Source: Marinimicrobium sp. C6131
Lineage (GTDB): Bacteria > Pseudomonadota > Gammaproteobacteria > Pseudomonadales > Cellvibrionaceae
Assembly: GCF_026153455.1 (NCBI RefSeq)
Contig: NZ_CP110629.1
Location: forward strand, 3,782,001-3,846,000
Direction of reading: 5' to 3'
Length of the DNA stretch: 64,000 nt
Positions 1 to 8,227 of the stretch are shown here, piece after piece. The stretch's first letter is position 1. Every line of letters begins with the position of its first letter. Below the pieces are notes generated by a model. That model was not told the origin of the DNA and searched no databases. It saw only the letters and a list, made by a program, of their open reading frames with translations. The translations under genes were made by a program, and so were the position numbers.

Positions 1-13
1 GGAAACCGTTCGG

Positions 14-20
14 AAGGAGG
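14..20 (+). promoter_or_regulatory. Strong Shine-Dalgarno before asbC
   Basis: AAGGAGG lies 8 nt upstream of the ATG at 29 and fixes that start. The real promoter and the first genes of the operon must lie left of the window edge. Confidence 0.8.
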
Positions 21-28
21 CGTGAGCC

Positions 29-1288
29 ATGCTTTTTTATCTCAATGATCGACCCTACGACCAGGCAATGCTGGAGTCGCGCTGGCGCCCGTTGACCAGG
101 GCTCTCACGGCACTGTCCGGTCGGCGTCTGGCCGTTTGTACCCACGATTCAGTCGAATGGCTGGCCCTGGTGCTCTATGCCCGACAACAGGGATTGTCCA
201 TCGCGCCGTTACCGGCGGACACGCCCCGGGCCACGGCTCTGGAGAAAGCCCGGGCGCTGCACTGCGACGGTTTGATCTGGCAGAGCGCGGAACAGCTTGT
301 CCCGCTTGAGCGCACGGCGTCGGCTCGGGAAAGCACCCTGATTCAGTTCAGCTCCGGCACCACCGGTGAAGCCAAACCCATTGAGCGCACCTGGTCGGAG
401 ATCGACACCGAAATCACCCATTACAATCGGGCGCTCGAACTGCCCCCCGAGGTGGTGCCGGTGGTGGCCTGTTCCATCAGCCATTCCTACGGTCTGATCT
501 GCGGCGTGCTTGCGGCCCTGGACCGGGGGGTGGCGCCGCGCATCGTCACCGGCTGGAATCCCAAGTACCTGCTGAAAGTGTTGCGCGCGGAATCCCGGCC
601 CCTGCTGTACAGCTCGCCCACCTTTATCCGCACCCTGATGATGCTCTGGCTACCGGGCGAGCCCCTATACGGGGTGATGACCTCGGGCAGCGTCATGCCC
701 GAAGCCTGGTTCGATGAGGTGCGCGGCAAAACCGACAACCTCTGGCAGCAGTACGGCTGCTCCGAGGCCGGCTGCGTGGCGCTGGCCCGGCAACCGGAGC
801 GGGCGGACATCATGGGTGCGCCACTGGGGCACGGCGAGCTGCGTGCGGGTAGCGGTCCGGAAGAACCCGAAGAGGTGGTGGTCATTCAGCAGGGCCGACA
901 CATCGCCACCGGCGATGCCGGCTATCTGGACAGCCAGGGGCGCCTGCGCTTCTGCGGACGCCTGGATGACACCATCATCGCCGCCGGTTTCAACGTCTAT
1001 CCCCAGGAGGTGGAAAACATTCTGATGCGCCACGCCGGTATTCGCGAGGCGGTGGTGTTCAAGCAGCCCGACCCCATGGCGGGGGAGCGGGTGGCGGCGG
1101 TCTATACCGGGACCGCAGCCTTGAGTGATGCCGACCTGCGAGCGTTCTGCCGCCAGCACCTGGCGAGCCATCAATGGCCCAGCCGTTTTTATCACCGCGA
1201 GCGGATACCGCGCCTGCCCAACGGCAAGGTCAGTCGTCGGCAACTGGCCGAGCAGTTTGCCGCCGACGCCACACAGGGGGTGGCTTGA
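29..1288 (+). CDS. asbC: 3,4-dihydroxybenzoate-AMP ligase (AsbC-like)
   Basis: Adenylate-forming enzyme of 419 aa. Visible ANL-family core motifs are the phosphate loop SSGTTGEAKP (about residues 109-118), YGCSEAG, TGDAGY, GRLDDTIIAAGFNVYPQEVE, and the C-terminal catalytic lysine motif LPNGKVSRRQL. In the petrobactin pathway AsbC adenylates 3,4-dihydroxybenzoate and loads it on the AsbD carrier. The size fits AsbC, which is shorter than most aryl-AMP ligases. The assignment rests mainly on context: a carrier/AsbE fusion starts 2 nt downstream and an AsbF-like dehydratase follows. A perfect Shine-Dalgarno supports the start. Substrate specificity is inferred from the neighbours, so another aryl acid remains possible. 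The two NIS synthetases expected in such an operon (AsbA, AsbB) would be upstream, outside the window. Confidence 0.8.
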   Translation: MLFYLNDRPYDQAMLESRWRPLTRALTALSGRRLAVCTHDSVEWLALVLYARQQGLSIAPLPADTPRATALEKARALHCDGLIWQSAEQLVPLERTASARESTLIQFSSGTTGEAKPIERTWSEIDTEITHYNRALELPPEVVPVVACSISHSYGLICGVLAALDRGVAPRIVTGWNPKYLLKVLRAESRPLLYSSPTFIRTLMMLWLPGEPLYGVMTSGSVMPEAWFDEVRGKTDNLWQQYGCSEAGCVALARQPERADIMGAPLGHGELRAGSGPEEPEEVVVIQQGRHIATGDAGYLDSQGRLRFCGRLDDTIIAAGFNVYPQEVENILMRHAGIREAVVFKQPDPMAGERVAAVYTGTAALSDADLRAFCRQHLASHQWPSRFYHRERIPRLPNGKVSRRQLAEQFAADATQGVA

Positions 1289-1289
1289 G

Positions 1290-2552
1290 ATGGCCAGTGA
1301 AACCTTTGTTCGTCAACTGCGCGACCTGATGACCCGATACCTGCCTCGAATACCCTGCGAGGATCTCTCGCCGGACAGTCACCTGACGTACCAGCTCGGG
1401 CTCGATTCGGTGGAGCTGATGCAACTGCTGGTGCTGCTGGAAACCGAGTGCGGCTATGTGCTGCCGGAGGAAGCATTGAGCGCCGGCGATCTGGAACGGG
1501 TGAGCGATCTGGAGGCGCTGGTGCGACCGGTGGCGGCCAACGACACGGTCGGCGAGCCGGAACTGGATGTGAAAGTGCACTGCGTGGTCAGTTGCCTGTG
1601 TCACCCGATCAAGGCGCGAGGGATTGATCACCGGCCCCTGTATTTCGGTGTCTGGGACGCCGAGGTGTTTGTCGACGATCAGGCGCGACTGCGCTACCAC
1701 GACGAGGCGGTGGACCACGGGTTTTTCCTAACCTGGTTCGAGCGTCTGTACGGGGCCGAGGTCTCCCCCTGGTATGACCCGGCACTGAGCAAGGCCCGCA
1801 ATATCGCCACCTTGGAAACCCGCCTGGCGCAGCGCAAACCCCGGGAGCATCTGATGGTGATGCTGGACCTGTACCGGCTCCCCGAGCGGGAAAACCGCTT
1901 TCAGCTCAACCCTTTCCCGCACTACGTTCTGCTGGAAAACGACGCGGATCCGGATCGGCTCTGGATGTGGGACCCGGACTTTCGCTGGGAGGGCAGCCTG
2001 GATCGTCGGAGGGTGTTGCACGCGGTGGAGTCACCCGCCGTGGCGGGCGGTGTCCGGTTGGATACCCGCCACCTGCACGAGCCGGAACCAGAGGCGGTGA
2101 TGGCGTACTTCGAAGTCTGCTTCCAGCCCACCGATAACACCCTGACTCAGGCGGTAGAGCAGGTGGTGCGCCGCCACCTGCCCGGCGGCGAGCAACCGCT
2201 CGAACGCTTGGGCGCGGCCTTGGCCGAATTGCCGGTGCTGGCGATCCGCAAATACGCCTATGAGCATGGTCTGGCCTACTTCTGGCGGGCGCTGGAGCGC
2301 CCGGCGGATGAGTTCGAGCACTGGTGCGATGAGATCGAGGCGTTGGTCAAAGGCTACGACGCCGTTCTGTATCGGGCCAATAAAGTCGCTCACACCCGGA
2401 CGCGGGAAGATCTCGCCCGGCTTTCTCGCCGGATCGCGGAACAGCACCACCGGGAATACCGGGTCAAGCGCGCCCTGTTTCACGCCTTTAATGACTGGCG
2501 CAAACAGCGGTCGAATCGCGGCTCTGAGCCCCGGGAGGTGGCCGTCCTATGA
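1290..2552 (+). CDS. asbDE: Fused aryl carrier protein-AsbE (petrobactin biosynthesis)
   Basis: Protein of 420 aa starting at the ATG at 1290, behind an AGGGGG Shine-Dalgarno. A longer reading of the same frame from 1125 only overlaps asbC. Residues 1 to about 85 form an acyl/aryl carrier domain with the phosphopantetheine site LGLDSVELM (Ser40). The rest resembles AsbE (DUF6005-type), the protein that helps transfer the 3,4-dihydroxybenzoyl group from the carrier to the polyamine arms of petrobactin. In Bacillus, AsbD (about 90 aa) and AsbE (about 330 aa) are separate proteins whose summed length matches this one, so I read it as a fusion. No stop or Shine-Dalgarno separates the two parts. 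It is coupled to asbC by a 1-nt gap and to asbF by an ATGA overlap. Confidence 0.78.
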   Translation: MASETFVRQLRDLMTRYLPRIPCEDLSPDSHLTYQLGLDSVELMQLLVLLETECGYVLPEEALSAGDLERVSDLEALVRPVAANDTVGEPELDVKVHCVVSCLCHPIKARGIDHRPLYFGVWDAEVFVDDQARLRYHDEAVDHGFFLTWFERLYGAEVSPWYDPALSKARNIATLETRLAQRKPREHLMVMLDLYRLPERENRFQLNPFPHYVLLENDADPDRLWMWDPDFRWEGSLDRRRVLHAVESPAVAGGVRLDTRHLHEPEPEAVMAYFEVCFQPTDNTLTQAVEQVVRRHLPGGEQPLERLGAALAELPVLAIRKYAYEHGLAYFWRALERPADEFEHWCDEIEALVKGYDAVLYRANKVAHTRTREDLARLSRRIAEQHHREYRVKRALFHAFNDWRKQRSNRGSEPREVAVL

Positions 2553-3382
2553 TGCATCTGTCGCTCTGTACCATCAGTTTTCGCCACCAGTTGGTTTCCC
2601 TGCCGGAGCTGGCCACCTTTGCCGTGGGGGCCGGGCTGGATGGCATCGAACTCTGGGCGGCGCACGCCCGGGGTCTGAGGCACCAGCCGGCGTTGAACGG
2701 CGATTGGCTCGAGGCCATGGGGTTGGGGGTGAGCATGCTCAGCGACTACCTGCCTTTTGCCGGCCCCTACCCCCAGGGACGGGAAAAGCTCCGGGAGCTG
2801 TGCGTCCTGGCCCGTCACTGGAATACCCGCAAGATCCGGGTATTCGCCGGGAAGAAAGCCAGTACCGAATGCACCGCCGCCGATTGGCACGCCCTGGTCT
2901 GTCGATTGCGGGATTATTGTTTACAGGCGGAGGAGGCGGGCATGACCCTGTTGCTGGAAACCCATCCGAATACCGGGGCCGATACCACCGAGGCCACCGG
3001 GGAACTGCTGGCGGCAGTGGACCATCCGGCCCTGAAAGTGAATCTGGATGTGCTGCATATCTGGGAGGCCGGGGAGGACCCGGTGCGCGCCTGGCGCCGG
3101 CTCGCTCCTCAGGTGCAGCACTTGCACCTGAAGAACATCCGTCACCGCCAGTACCTGCCGGAATTCGCCCCCGACAATGTCTATTCCGCCGCAGGTAGCC
3201 GGGCCGGCATGGTGCCGCTGTTCGAGGGCGCCTGTGACTTCGCTGACTTTCTGCACAGCCTGCCCGATGAGCGGGTGCACTCGGCCTCCCTGGAGTGGTT
3301 CGGGCCGGACCCCTTTGAGGTGATTGCCCGGGACAGCCAGCAGATTCGACGCCTGCAAACGGAGCGGCTGTGCCATGCGTGA
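2549..3382 (+). CDS. asbF: 3-dehydroshikimate dehydratase (AsbF-like)
   Basis: 277-aa TIM-barrel protein of the sugar-phosphate isomerase/AP endonuclease 2 superfamily. Metal-site segments are visible: LLLETHPNT, VNLDVLHIWEAGED and QHLHLKNIR, supplying the expected Glu, Asp/His and His ligands. AsbF converts 3-dehydroshikimate to 3,4-dihydroxybenzoate, the substrate activated by the upstream ligase. Its length agrees with the Bacillus enzyme (about 280 aa). The start overlaps the asbDE stop as ATGA; a second ATG follows at 2552. It is the last gene of the plus-strand operon and ends 12 nt from the convergent DUF3325 gene, with no clear terminator between. It could in principle be another xylose-isomerase-like enzyme, but the operon makes AsbF by far the best reading. 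Confidence 0.82.
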   Translation: MMHLSLCTISFRHQLVSLPELATFAVGAGLDGIELWAAHARGLRHQPALNGDWLEAMGLGVSMLSDYLPFAGPYPQGREKLRELCVLARHWNTRKIRVFAGKKASTECTAADWHALVCRLRDYCLQAEEAGMTLLLETHPNTGADTTEATGELLAAVDHPALKVNLDVLHIWEAGEDPVRAWRRLAPQVQHLHLKNIRHRQYLPEFAPDNVYSAAGSRAGMVPLFEGACDFADFLHSLPDERVHSASLEWFGPDPFEVIARDSQQIRRLQTERLCHA

Positions 3383-3394
3383 GCGTCGAGCCAA

Positions 3395-3685
3395 TCAGCG
3401 GGCATGGCGGCGATTGAGGAACTCCAGCCCAAGTGCCGCACTCAGCCCCGTGAGCGCAAACAGACCGAACCAGTAAGTGAGCCCCAGAGCGGGGCCCCAG
3501 TGAACCATGGCGAGCGCGGCCGATGCTGTCAGGAGTGGATAACCGATGCTGCGCAACGCCAATGCCAGGCGCCGGAATCGGGCCGGGTTCCGGGCCAGGA
3601 CGGGGGTCAGGGTGCGCAAATGAGCGGGTAGGGACAGAGCCAGCAATAGCTGCGAGACAAACAGTGCGATTACGACGCCGGTCAT
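3395..3685 (-). CDS. DUF3325-type small membrane protein
   Basis: 96-aa hydrophobic protein with about three membrane segments: an N-terminal one (MTGVVIALFVSQLLLALSL), IGYPLLTASAALAMVHW, and YWFGLFALTGLSAALGLEF. It matches the pattern of DUF3325 proteins found beside siderophore receptors and PepSY proteins. Its Shine-Dalgarno AGGAGG lies inside the last codons of the PepSY gene, and there is 1 nt between that stop and this ATG, so the two should be translated together. It is the last gene of the minus-strand iron operon. Function is not established; a role as accessory subunit of the inner-membrane reductase is inference. Confidence 0.65.
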   Translation of the reverse strand: MTGVVIALFVSQLLLALSLPAHLRTLTPVLARNPARFRRLALALRSIGYPLLTASAALAMVHWGPALGLTYWFGLFALTGLSAALGLEFLNRRHAR

Positions 3686-3686
3686 T

Positions 3687-5327
3687 TCAAACCTCCTGAA
3701 TGACGGTCGTGTGGCCAGTGCGTTGGCTGGCCAAAACCTGACGATAACCGTACCCCGCCATCAGGGCAAAGCTCGCCGCCAGAGCGAGGGCGGTCAGATC
3801 AAAACCAGCGAGCACCCAGTCGCCCACGGCCAGGCTGCTGCCCAGGTGACGGTCGCTGGTCAGAGCGTTGACGACAGGCAACAGACCCCAGCCCAGCGCA
3901 TTCAGGACCAACAGTTCCCGCCAGATCGCGGCTCTGGGTCGAAGCCAGGTGAAGACACCACTGACCAGCCAGGCCAGAAACAGGCAGTGCATTTCCCAGT
4001 CGGCCCGCCCGGCAAGGTCGACGGGAATCAGTCGATTACTGAAAAAATACACCGCGATCGCCAGGGGCAAACCGAGAATGACCGCCGCGTAAAAACGCTC
4101 CACATTGGCGTACTCAGCGGGACGGCTGGCGGTGCGTTTCTTGACGAAGTACAGGGCGCCGGTGGCGATCATGAGGATGCCCATCAGGCTGCACAGGATA
4201 TAGAGCCAGCGCAGCGGCCAGTCGGCAAACAGCCCCTCGTGCAACGCAATCAGGGTTTTCTCCACCGAGGCAGCACCACCGTACTGTTGTTCACCGCCGT
4301 CGAGCCGCTCACCGGTACTGGCCCGATACAACAGCTTGTGGGGTTTGCCTTGATAGTGTCCCGGTGAGGGCTCCGGTAGATAAAACGAAAGCCGGGCATT
4401 TTTATCGCCGGGGTGCAGCAGGTACATCTGTTCGATTCGTTGACCGGTTTCCGCCTGCGCCTGTGCCAGCAAGGGCGCAATGGCCACGCTGTCCGCTTTC
4501 TCTCCGGCTTTCGCGTCCGCCTCGGTCTCGGGAAAGGCTTCTTCATAGAAAGTCCGGGTGCCCTCGTCGCCATAGCGGGCCGTGACGATGGGCTCCATAA
4601 AGGTGACCGCAAAAAAGACCAGGCCGCTGTAGACGATCATGATCTGAAAGGGCAGGGCGAGAACGCTGCTCAGGTTGTGCAGATCCAGCCAGGAGCGGGC
4701 GCGGCGAAAAAGACGCAGGGTGAAAAATTCGCGGAAAATACGCCGGTGAATGATCACCCCGGAGACCAGGCCGACCAGCATCAACAGGGTGCACAGCCCG
4801 ACGATCCAGTAGGCAAGCGTGTCCGGCAGATAGTGCAGGCGCCAGTGCAACCGGTACAGTGCCATGCCGCCGCCGGTGTTCCGGGGTTGAATCCAGTGTG
4901 GCTCGCCGTCGCGAAAATCCAGATACTCCGCTTCCCGTTCCGTCCGCTCCCCGTTGGCGTCTCGAGGCGGTTGCCACTCCACCCAGAAATTGCCGTTGCG
5001 CGCCGTGGGCAGAATTATCCCCCACCAGACCGACTCGGAGTGCGCTTTTTGCTGAAGGCGTTCGGTGCCGAGTTCAATCAAGGTTCGGGTGGACAGGTTT
5101 AGTTCGCCCCGGTCGGTATAGACGGTGTAACGATCGGTGTCGGCGGAGTGCCATTCGTCGTCAGACCATTGCATCGCCAGGGGACGTTCCGGCTCCATCC
5201 AGCGGTCCATTTCGAAATGGAAAAATCCGGTGGTGCCGGTGACGAAAATAAAGTACATCAGAGCACTGAAAATAATGCCCGCCCAACGGTGCAACCAGGC
5301 CATGGAGGCGCGAAACGTCGACTTCAT
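3687..5327 (-). CDS. PepSY-associated TM protein, putative siderophore-iron reductase
   Basis: 546-aa inner-membrane protein of the PepSY_TM (PiuB/FoxB-like) family. Hydrophobic segments lie at about residues 10-35, 170-200, 230-255 and 375-400, with several more in the last 140 residues. Between them are large periplasmic PepSY-like stretches and membrane-proximal histidines (LYRLHWRLHYLPD, DLHNLSSVLALPF, LIALHEGLFADWPLRWLY) that could bind haem. Family members reduce ferric siderophores in the periplasm or help take up iron. Its ATG overlaps the stop of the upstream DUF3649 gene by 4 nt. Position downstream of a TonB-dependent receptor and next to asb genes suggests release of iron from a petrobactin-type siderophore; that substrate is inference. 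Confidence 0.8.
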   Translation of the reverse strand: MKSTFRASMAWLHRWAGIIFSALMYFIFVTGTTGFFHFEMDRWMEPERPLAMQWSDDEWHSADTDRYTVYTDRGELNLSTRTLIELGTERLQQKAHSESVWWGIILPTARNGNFWVEWQPPRDANGERTEREAEYLDFRDGEPHWIQPRNTGGGMALYRLHWRLHYLPDTLAYWIVGLCTLLMLVGLVSGVIIHRRIFREFFTLRLFRRARSWLDLHNLSSVLALPFQIMIVYSGLVFFAVTFMEPIVTARYGDEGTRTFYEEAFPETEADAKAGEKADSVAIAPLLAQAQAETGQRIEQMYLLHPGDKNARLSFYLPEPSPGHYQGKPHKLLYRASTGERLDGGEQQYGGAASVEKTLIALHEGLFADWPLRWLYILCSLMGILMIATGALYFVKKRTASRPAEYANVERFYAAVILGLPLAIAVYFFSNRLIPVDLAGRADWEMHCLFLAWLVSGVFTWLRPRAAIWRELLVLNALGWGLLPVVNALTSDRHLGSSLAVGDWVLAGFDLTALALAASFALMAGYGYRQVLASQRTGHTTVIQEV

Positions 5328-5632
5328 AAGGCCAGATCACCCGCCAGTATCAGCCATCCCGTAGCGAGGCTACCGCTCACTAATGCGGGTAACAGCAACC
5401 CGCTCCAGGCGCGCCAGTGGCTGCGCACGCCAAACGCCCACAGGAAGGCCCCGGTGTACACGAGAAAACTGAGCAACAGGGCCGTCATCGTCGCCGGGCC
5501 CCGTTCCATCGGTAATAGCAAACCCACCAGCACGGGCAGGGCGATGCTCAGGGTGTAACCGCCGAGCAGGGCGGCCAGACTGCGGGAGAGCACATCCAAC
5601 AGGAGGGGCGTGTGGGAAACGGATCGGGCCAT
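5324..5632 (-). CDS. DUF3649-type small membrane protein
   Basis: 102-aa protein with about three hydrophobic helices (LLDVLSRSLAALLGGYTLSI, ATMTALLLSFLVYTGAFLWA, GLLLPALVSGSLATGWLIL). This is the pattern of DUF3649, a short partner of PepSY reductase-like proteins in iron-uptake operons. The start at 5632 has an AGGGAG Shine-Dalgarno. The stop overlaps the PepSY start as ATGA. The first gene of the operon, the receptor, lies upstream across a 74-nt gap that contains a strong hairpin. No catalytic residues are evident. Confidence 0.65.
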   Translation of the reverse strand: MARSVSHTPLLLDVLSRSLAALLGGYTLSIALPVLVGLLLPMERGPATMTALLLSFLVYTGAFLWAFGVRSHWRAWSGLLLPALVSGSLATGWLILAGDLAL

Positions 5633-5657
5633 GGCAATAATGCTCCCTGGAAAATCA

Positions 5658-5683
5658 CAGCGCGGAGAGAAAACTCCGCGCTG
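5658..5683 (-). promoter_or_regulatory. Intercistronic hairpin between receptor and DUF3649 genes
   Basis: A perfect 10-bp stem (CAGCGCGGAG / CTCCGCGCTG) with a 6-nt loop sits in the gap between the receptor stop and the DUF3649 start. On the transcribed strand it is followed by TGATTTTCC, not a real U-tract, so it is either a weak attenuator or an mRNA-stabilising hairpin that gives more receptor than downstream protein. Confidence 0.6.
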
Positions 5684-5706
5684 GTAAGCGGACGTTCCTG
5701 ATCGGA

Positions 5707-7680
5707 TCAGAAACGCAGCGCCAGACTCAGGCGAATATCACGCCCGGGCGCCGGGTAGCCAACAATGCCTTCATAGTCGGGCACATGGGTAAAGTCCTCG
5801 ATACTGCCGTGGTCCAGGTACTGTTTGTTGAAGGCGTTTTTCACCGTGAGCGTCATGCTCAGGTTTTCGGTGACGCGCGGTTCCCAGTGCAGATAAAAAT
5901 CGTGCACGCCGTAGCCGGGTTTATCGACGCTTGCATCCGCCGCGACGACAAAAATGTCGTCCACGCCCTCGACCAGTGTGGCGATCCAGCCCGCATCCAG
6001 ACCGTCGGTAATCTGGTAGGAAGTGTCGATCGACAGGGTGTCACCAGTGGTCGTGCCCAAGTAGCCGTAGGAGTAGCGGGTGACCTGCTCGCCGTCAATC
6101 TCGGCGGTGGTATCCAGAAAAGTCCATTTGGAGAACAGTCGCTGACCGCTGTAGGTCACGCCCAGGGTGTAGCCGTCGGACTCCAGATCCCCCAGATTCT
6201 CGTAATGACGGGACCAGGGCACGGCGTTGCCGATGGCATCTTCAATGGTGACATCGTGCACCCCGGCGGAGAACACAAAGCGTCCGAGTTCGTAGTCCGC
6301 ACCGAACTCCAGGTTTTTGGCGCGCTCGGCTTTCAGGTCCGGGTCATTGGTGGTGCCGAACAGCTTGAAACCGTCATTGGTTTCCACGCCGCGCAGCGCT
6401 TCGGCATAGCCACCGCTGAAGGTCAGTCGACGGGTCGCCTTGTAGGAGAAACCCACATTGGGGCTGAAGCCCTCTTCGGTAAACTCGTTACCTTCCTTAT
6501 CCACCGCCTCAAACTCGTCGTAGCGGGTGCCGAAGCTCAGCAACAACTTGTCGGTGGCCTGATAGCGATCCTGCACAAACAGGCCCAGTACCTCACTGGT
6601 TTCGGTAAAGGGGTTGGCATCGTCCGCCTCGCCGGCGGTCACTTCGTCGTCCCGATAGTCCACACCATACTCCACGTTGTGACGGGCCAGTTGGCTGGTG
6701 TTGCCGAAGGTGAAGCCCCGGGTATCCACCGCGCTGGTGTAGTTGTCCCAGGGCCGGTAGATGTCGAATTCGGTCTGGTAGACATTCGCCTCCAGAAGAA
6801 CGGTGTCGTTACCCGGCGCATCCCACTGATAATTCAGGGTGCTGGTCTGGCGTTCAAACTGCAGCTCGCGCAGCGGGTTATTGGGGCCTTGGCCCCACTC
6901 CGGGCGGGTCAGCTTTTCGCCCTCTTCGGTCAGTTTTTCGTGACTCAGACGCAGGGTGTGGCCAGCGCCCAAGTCACCCACCAATTTGACAAAGCCCAGT
7001 TCCTGGTCCGAATTGGTGCCGGGCAGTTCGTTGCCCTCGGCGTCTTCCATATTGCCCTGATCGGCGTCTACGTAGCTGGCCATGGCACTGAAGGTATCGT
7101 TGAAGCGGCCATAGACCGTGGCGCTGTTTTTGGTGCCTTCGGTATTGGAGAAGTAGCCGGTTTTCAGCAGGGCGCCGAAATTGTTGGAACCCAGCAGGTC
7201 CTCGGGGTCTTTGGTCTCAAACCGGATGGCGCCCCCCAGGGCGCCGGGGCCATTGGTGGCATCGCCGGCGCCCACCTGTACCCTTACCTGCTTGAGCAGT
7301 TCAGGCTCGACGGAAATCCGGCCGGTGTGATGGTAGGTCACCCCGGACTGGGTGGCGCCATCCACCATGATGTTCAAAGTGTCTTCGCCGAGGTTGCGCA
7401 CATAGATTTTCTGGGCAGCGCCTACGGAGCCGCCTACCAGTACAGAGGACACGCCGGAGAAAATATCGTCCAGGTCATTGGCCTGTTTGCGCTCGATATC
7501 GTCGCTGTCCATCAGGCTGTCCAGCGGTTGGCCGACCACCACCAGTTCTTCGCTGATCAGGGTGCGGTTGTGCTGCTGTGGGTCGGCGTCGGGAGTGGCG
7601 TTTTGTGCAATGGAGGCCATGGGCGCCAGGGCGATGGCCAGAGCGAGTGGACTCAGACGGGAGGCATTCGGTGCGGTCAT
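5707..7680 (-). CDS. TonB-dependent outer-membrane siderophore receptor
   Basis: 657-aa receptor. A signal peptide (SPLALAIALAPMASIAQ) is followed by a TonB-box-like stretch (SEELVVVGQPL), a plug domain with YVRNLGEDTLNIMVDG, and a C-terminal 22-strand-type barrel ending in RLSLALRF with the terminal Phe typical of outer-membrane proteins. The size is normal for catecholate-type receptors. It is the first gene of a minus-strand operon with DUF3649, PepSY and DUF3325 genes and is driven by a promoter overlapped by a Fur-box-like sequence. Next to asb genes it is the obvious candidate importer of the ferric petrobactin-type siderophore, though the ligand cannot be read from the sequence. Confidence 0.88.
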   Translation of the reverse strand: MTAPNASRLSPLALAIALAPMASIAQNATPDADPQQHNRTLISEELVVVGQPLDSLMDSDDIERKQANDLDDIFSGVSSVLVGGSVGAAQKIYVRNLGEDTLNIMVDGATQSGVTYHHTGRISVEPELLKQVRVQVGAGDATNGPGALGGAIRFETKDPEDLLGSNNFGALLKTGYFSNTEGTKNSATVYGRFNDTFSAMASYVDADQGNMEDAEGNELPGTNSDQELGFVKLVGDLGAGHTLRLSHEKLTEEGEKLTRPEWGQGPNNPLRELQFERQTSTLNYQWDAPGNDTVLLEANVYQTEFDIYRPWDNYTSAVDTRGFTFGNTSQLARHNVEYGVDYRDDEVTAGEADDANPFTETSEVLGLFVQDRYQATDKLLLSFGTRYDEFEAVDKEGNEFTEEGFSPNVGFSYKATRRLTFSGGYAEALRGVETNDGFKLFGTTNDPDLKAERAKNLEFGADYELGRFVFSAGVHDVTIEDAIGNAVPWSRHYENLGDLESDGYTLGVTYSGQRLFSKWTFLDTTAEIDGEQVTRYSYGYLGTTTGDTLSIDTSYQITDGLDAGWIATLVEGVDDIFVVAADASVDKPGYGVHDFYLHWEPRVTENLSMTLTVKNAFNKQYLDHGSIEDFTHVPDYEGIVGYPAPGRDIRLSLALRF

Positions 7681-7710
7681 GAGGGAGCTTCCTTTTCAAT
7701 AAATCTAAAA

Positions 7711-7729
7711 AAGAAGCATTATCATTAAC
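7711..7729 (-). promoter_or_regulatory. Fur-box-like operator upstream of the receptor
   Basis: On the minus strand GTTAATGATAATGCTTCTT matches the 19-bp Fur consensus at 14 positions. It covers the -10 element of the putative receptor promoter, the expected place for iron-dependent repression. Confidence 0.65.
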
Positions 7730-7746
7730 GTGTGTGGCGCTGTAAA
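7718..7746 (-). promoter_or_regulatory. Sigma-70-type promoter of the receptor operon
   Basis: On the minus strand TTTACA (7741-7746) and GATAAT (7718-7723) are separated by 17 nt, close to the sigma-70 consensus. It lies about 40 nt upstream of the receptor start, with the Fur-box-like site over the -10. Confidence 0.6.
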
Positions 7747-7774
7747 CGATTGTTACAGTTGTTACGTTAGAGGC

Positions 7775-8128
7775 TTAAAGCCCGAGTTTTGAGCGAAACA
7801 TGAAAAACACGGCACCCAGCAGGCATAAGCCGGCCCAGAGGTAATCCAGTTTCAGCGGTTCCTTGAGATAAAAGAGGGCGAAAGGCACGAAGACACTCAG
7901 GGTGATGACTTCCTGCAGAATCTTGAGCTGGCCGACGCTCATTACGGTATAGCCGACCCGGTTGGCCGGTACCTGGAACAGGTATTCAAACAGGGCGATT
8001 CCCCAGCTCACCAGCGCAGCGATGATCCACGGCTTGTGGTTCAGTTCCTTCAGGTGGCTGTACCAGGCGAAGGTCATGAAGATATTACTGCACAGCAGCA
8101 GGCCGATGGTAATCAACGCGGGCGGCAT
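7775..8128 (-). CDS. DUF486 family small membrane protein (DMT-like)
   Basis: 117-aa protein with four predicted membrane helices (ALITIGLLLCSNIFMTFAWY; WIIAALVSWGIALFEYLF; ITLSVFVPFALFYL; YLWAGLCLLGAVFFMF) and the characteristic QLKILQEVITL segment of DUF486. The frame is open further upstream to 8215, but the ATG at 8128 gives the normal family length and puts the first helix at the N-terminus, so I prefer it. It is divergent from the alpha-2-macroglobulin gene and transcribed towards the receptor promoter. The family has the fold of drug/metabolite transporters; the substrate is unknown. Confidence 0.75.
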   Translation of the reverse strand: MPPALITIGLLLCSNIFMTFAWYSHLKELNHKPWIIAALVSWGIALFEYLFQVPANRVGYTVMSVGQLKILQEVITLSVFVPFALFYLKEPLKLDYLWAGLCLLGAVFFMFRSKLGL

Positions 8129-8227
8129 GGTGAACTCTCGGGGGTGGTGGACGTCTGGGATTATAGCTTGGGTCTCGGCTAAACTGAACGCAGTTACCTT
8201 CCTGCTCACTGACAATCAAGGACTCTT

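Noticed and set aside
5785..7728. 647-codon plus-strand frame opposite the TonB-dependent receptor
   Set aside because: Antisense shadow; the receptor on the minus strand has signal peptide, plug, barrel and terminal Phe.
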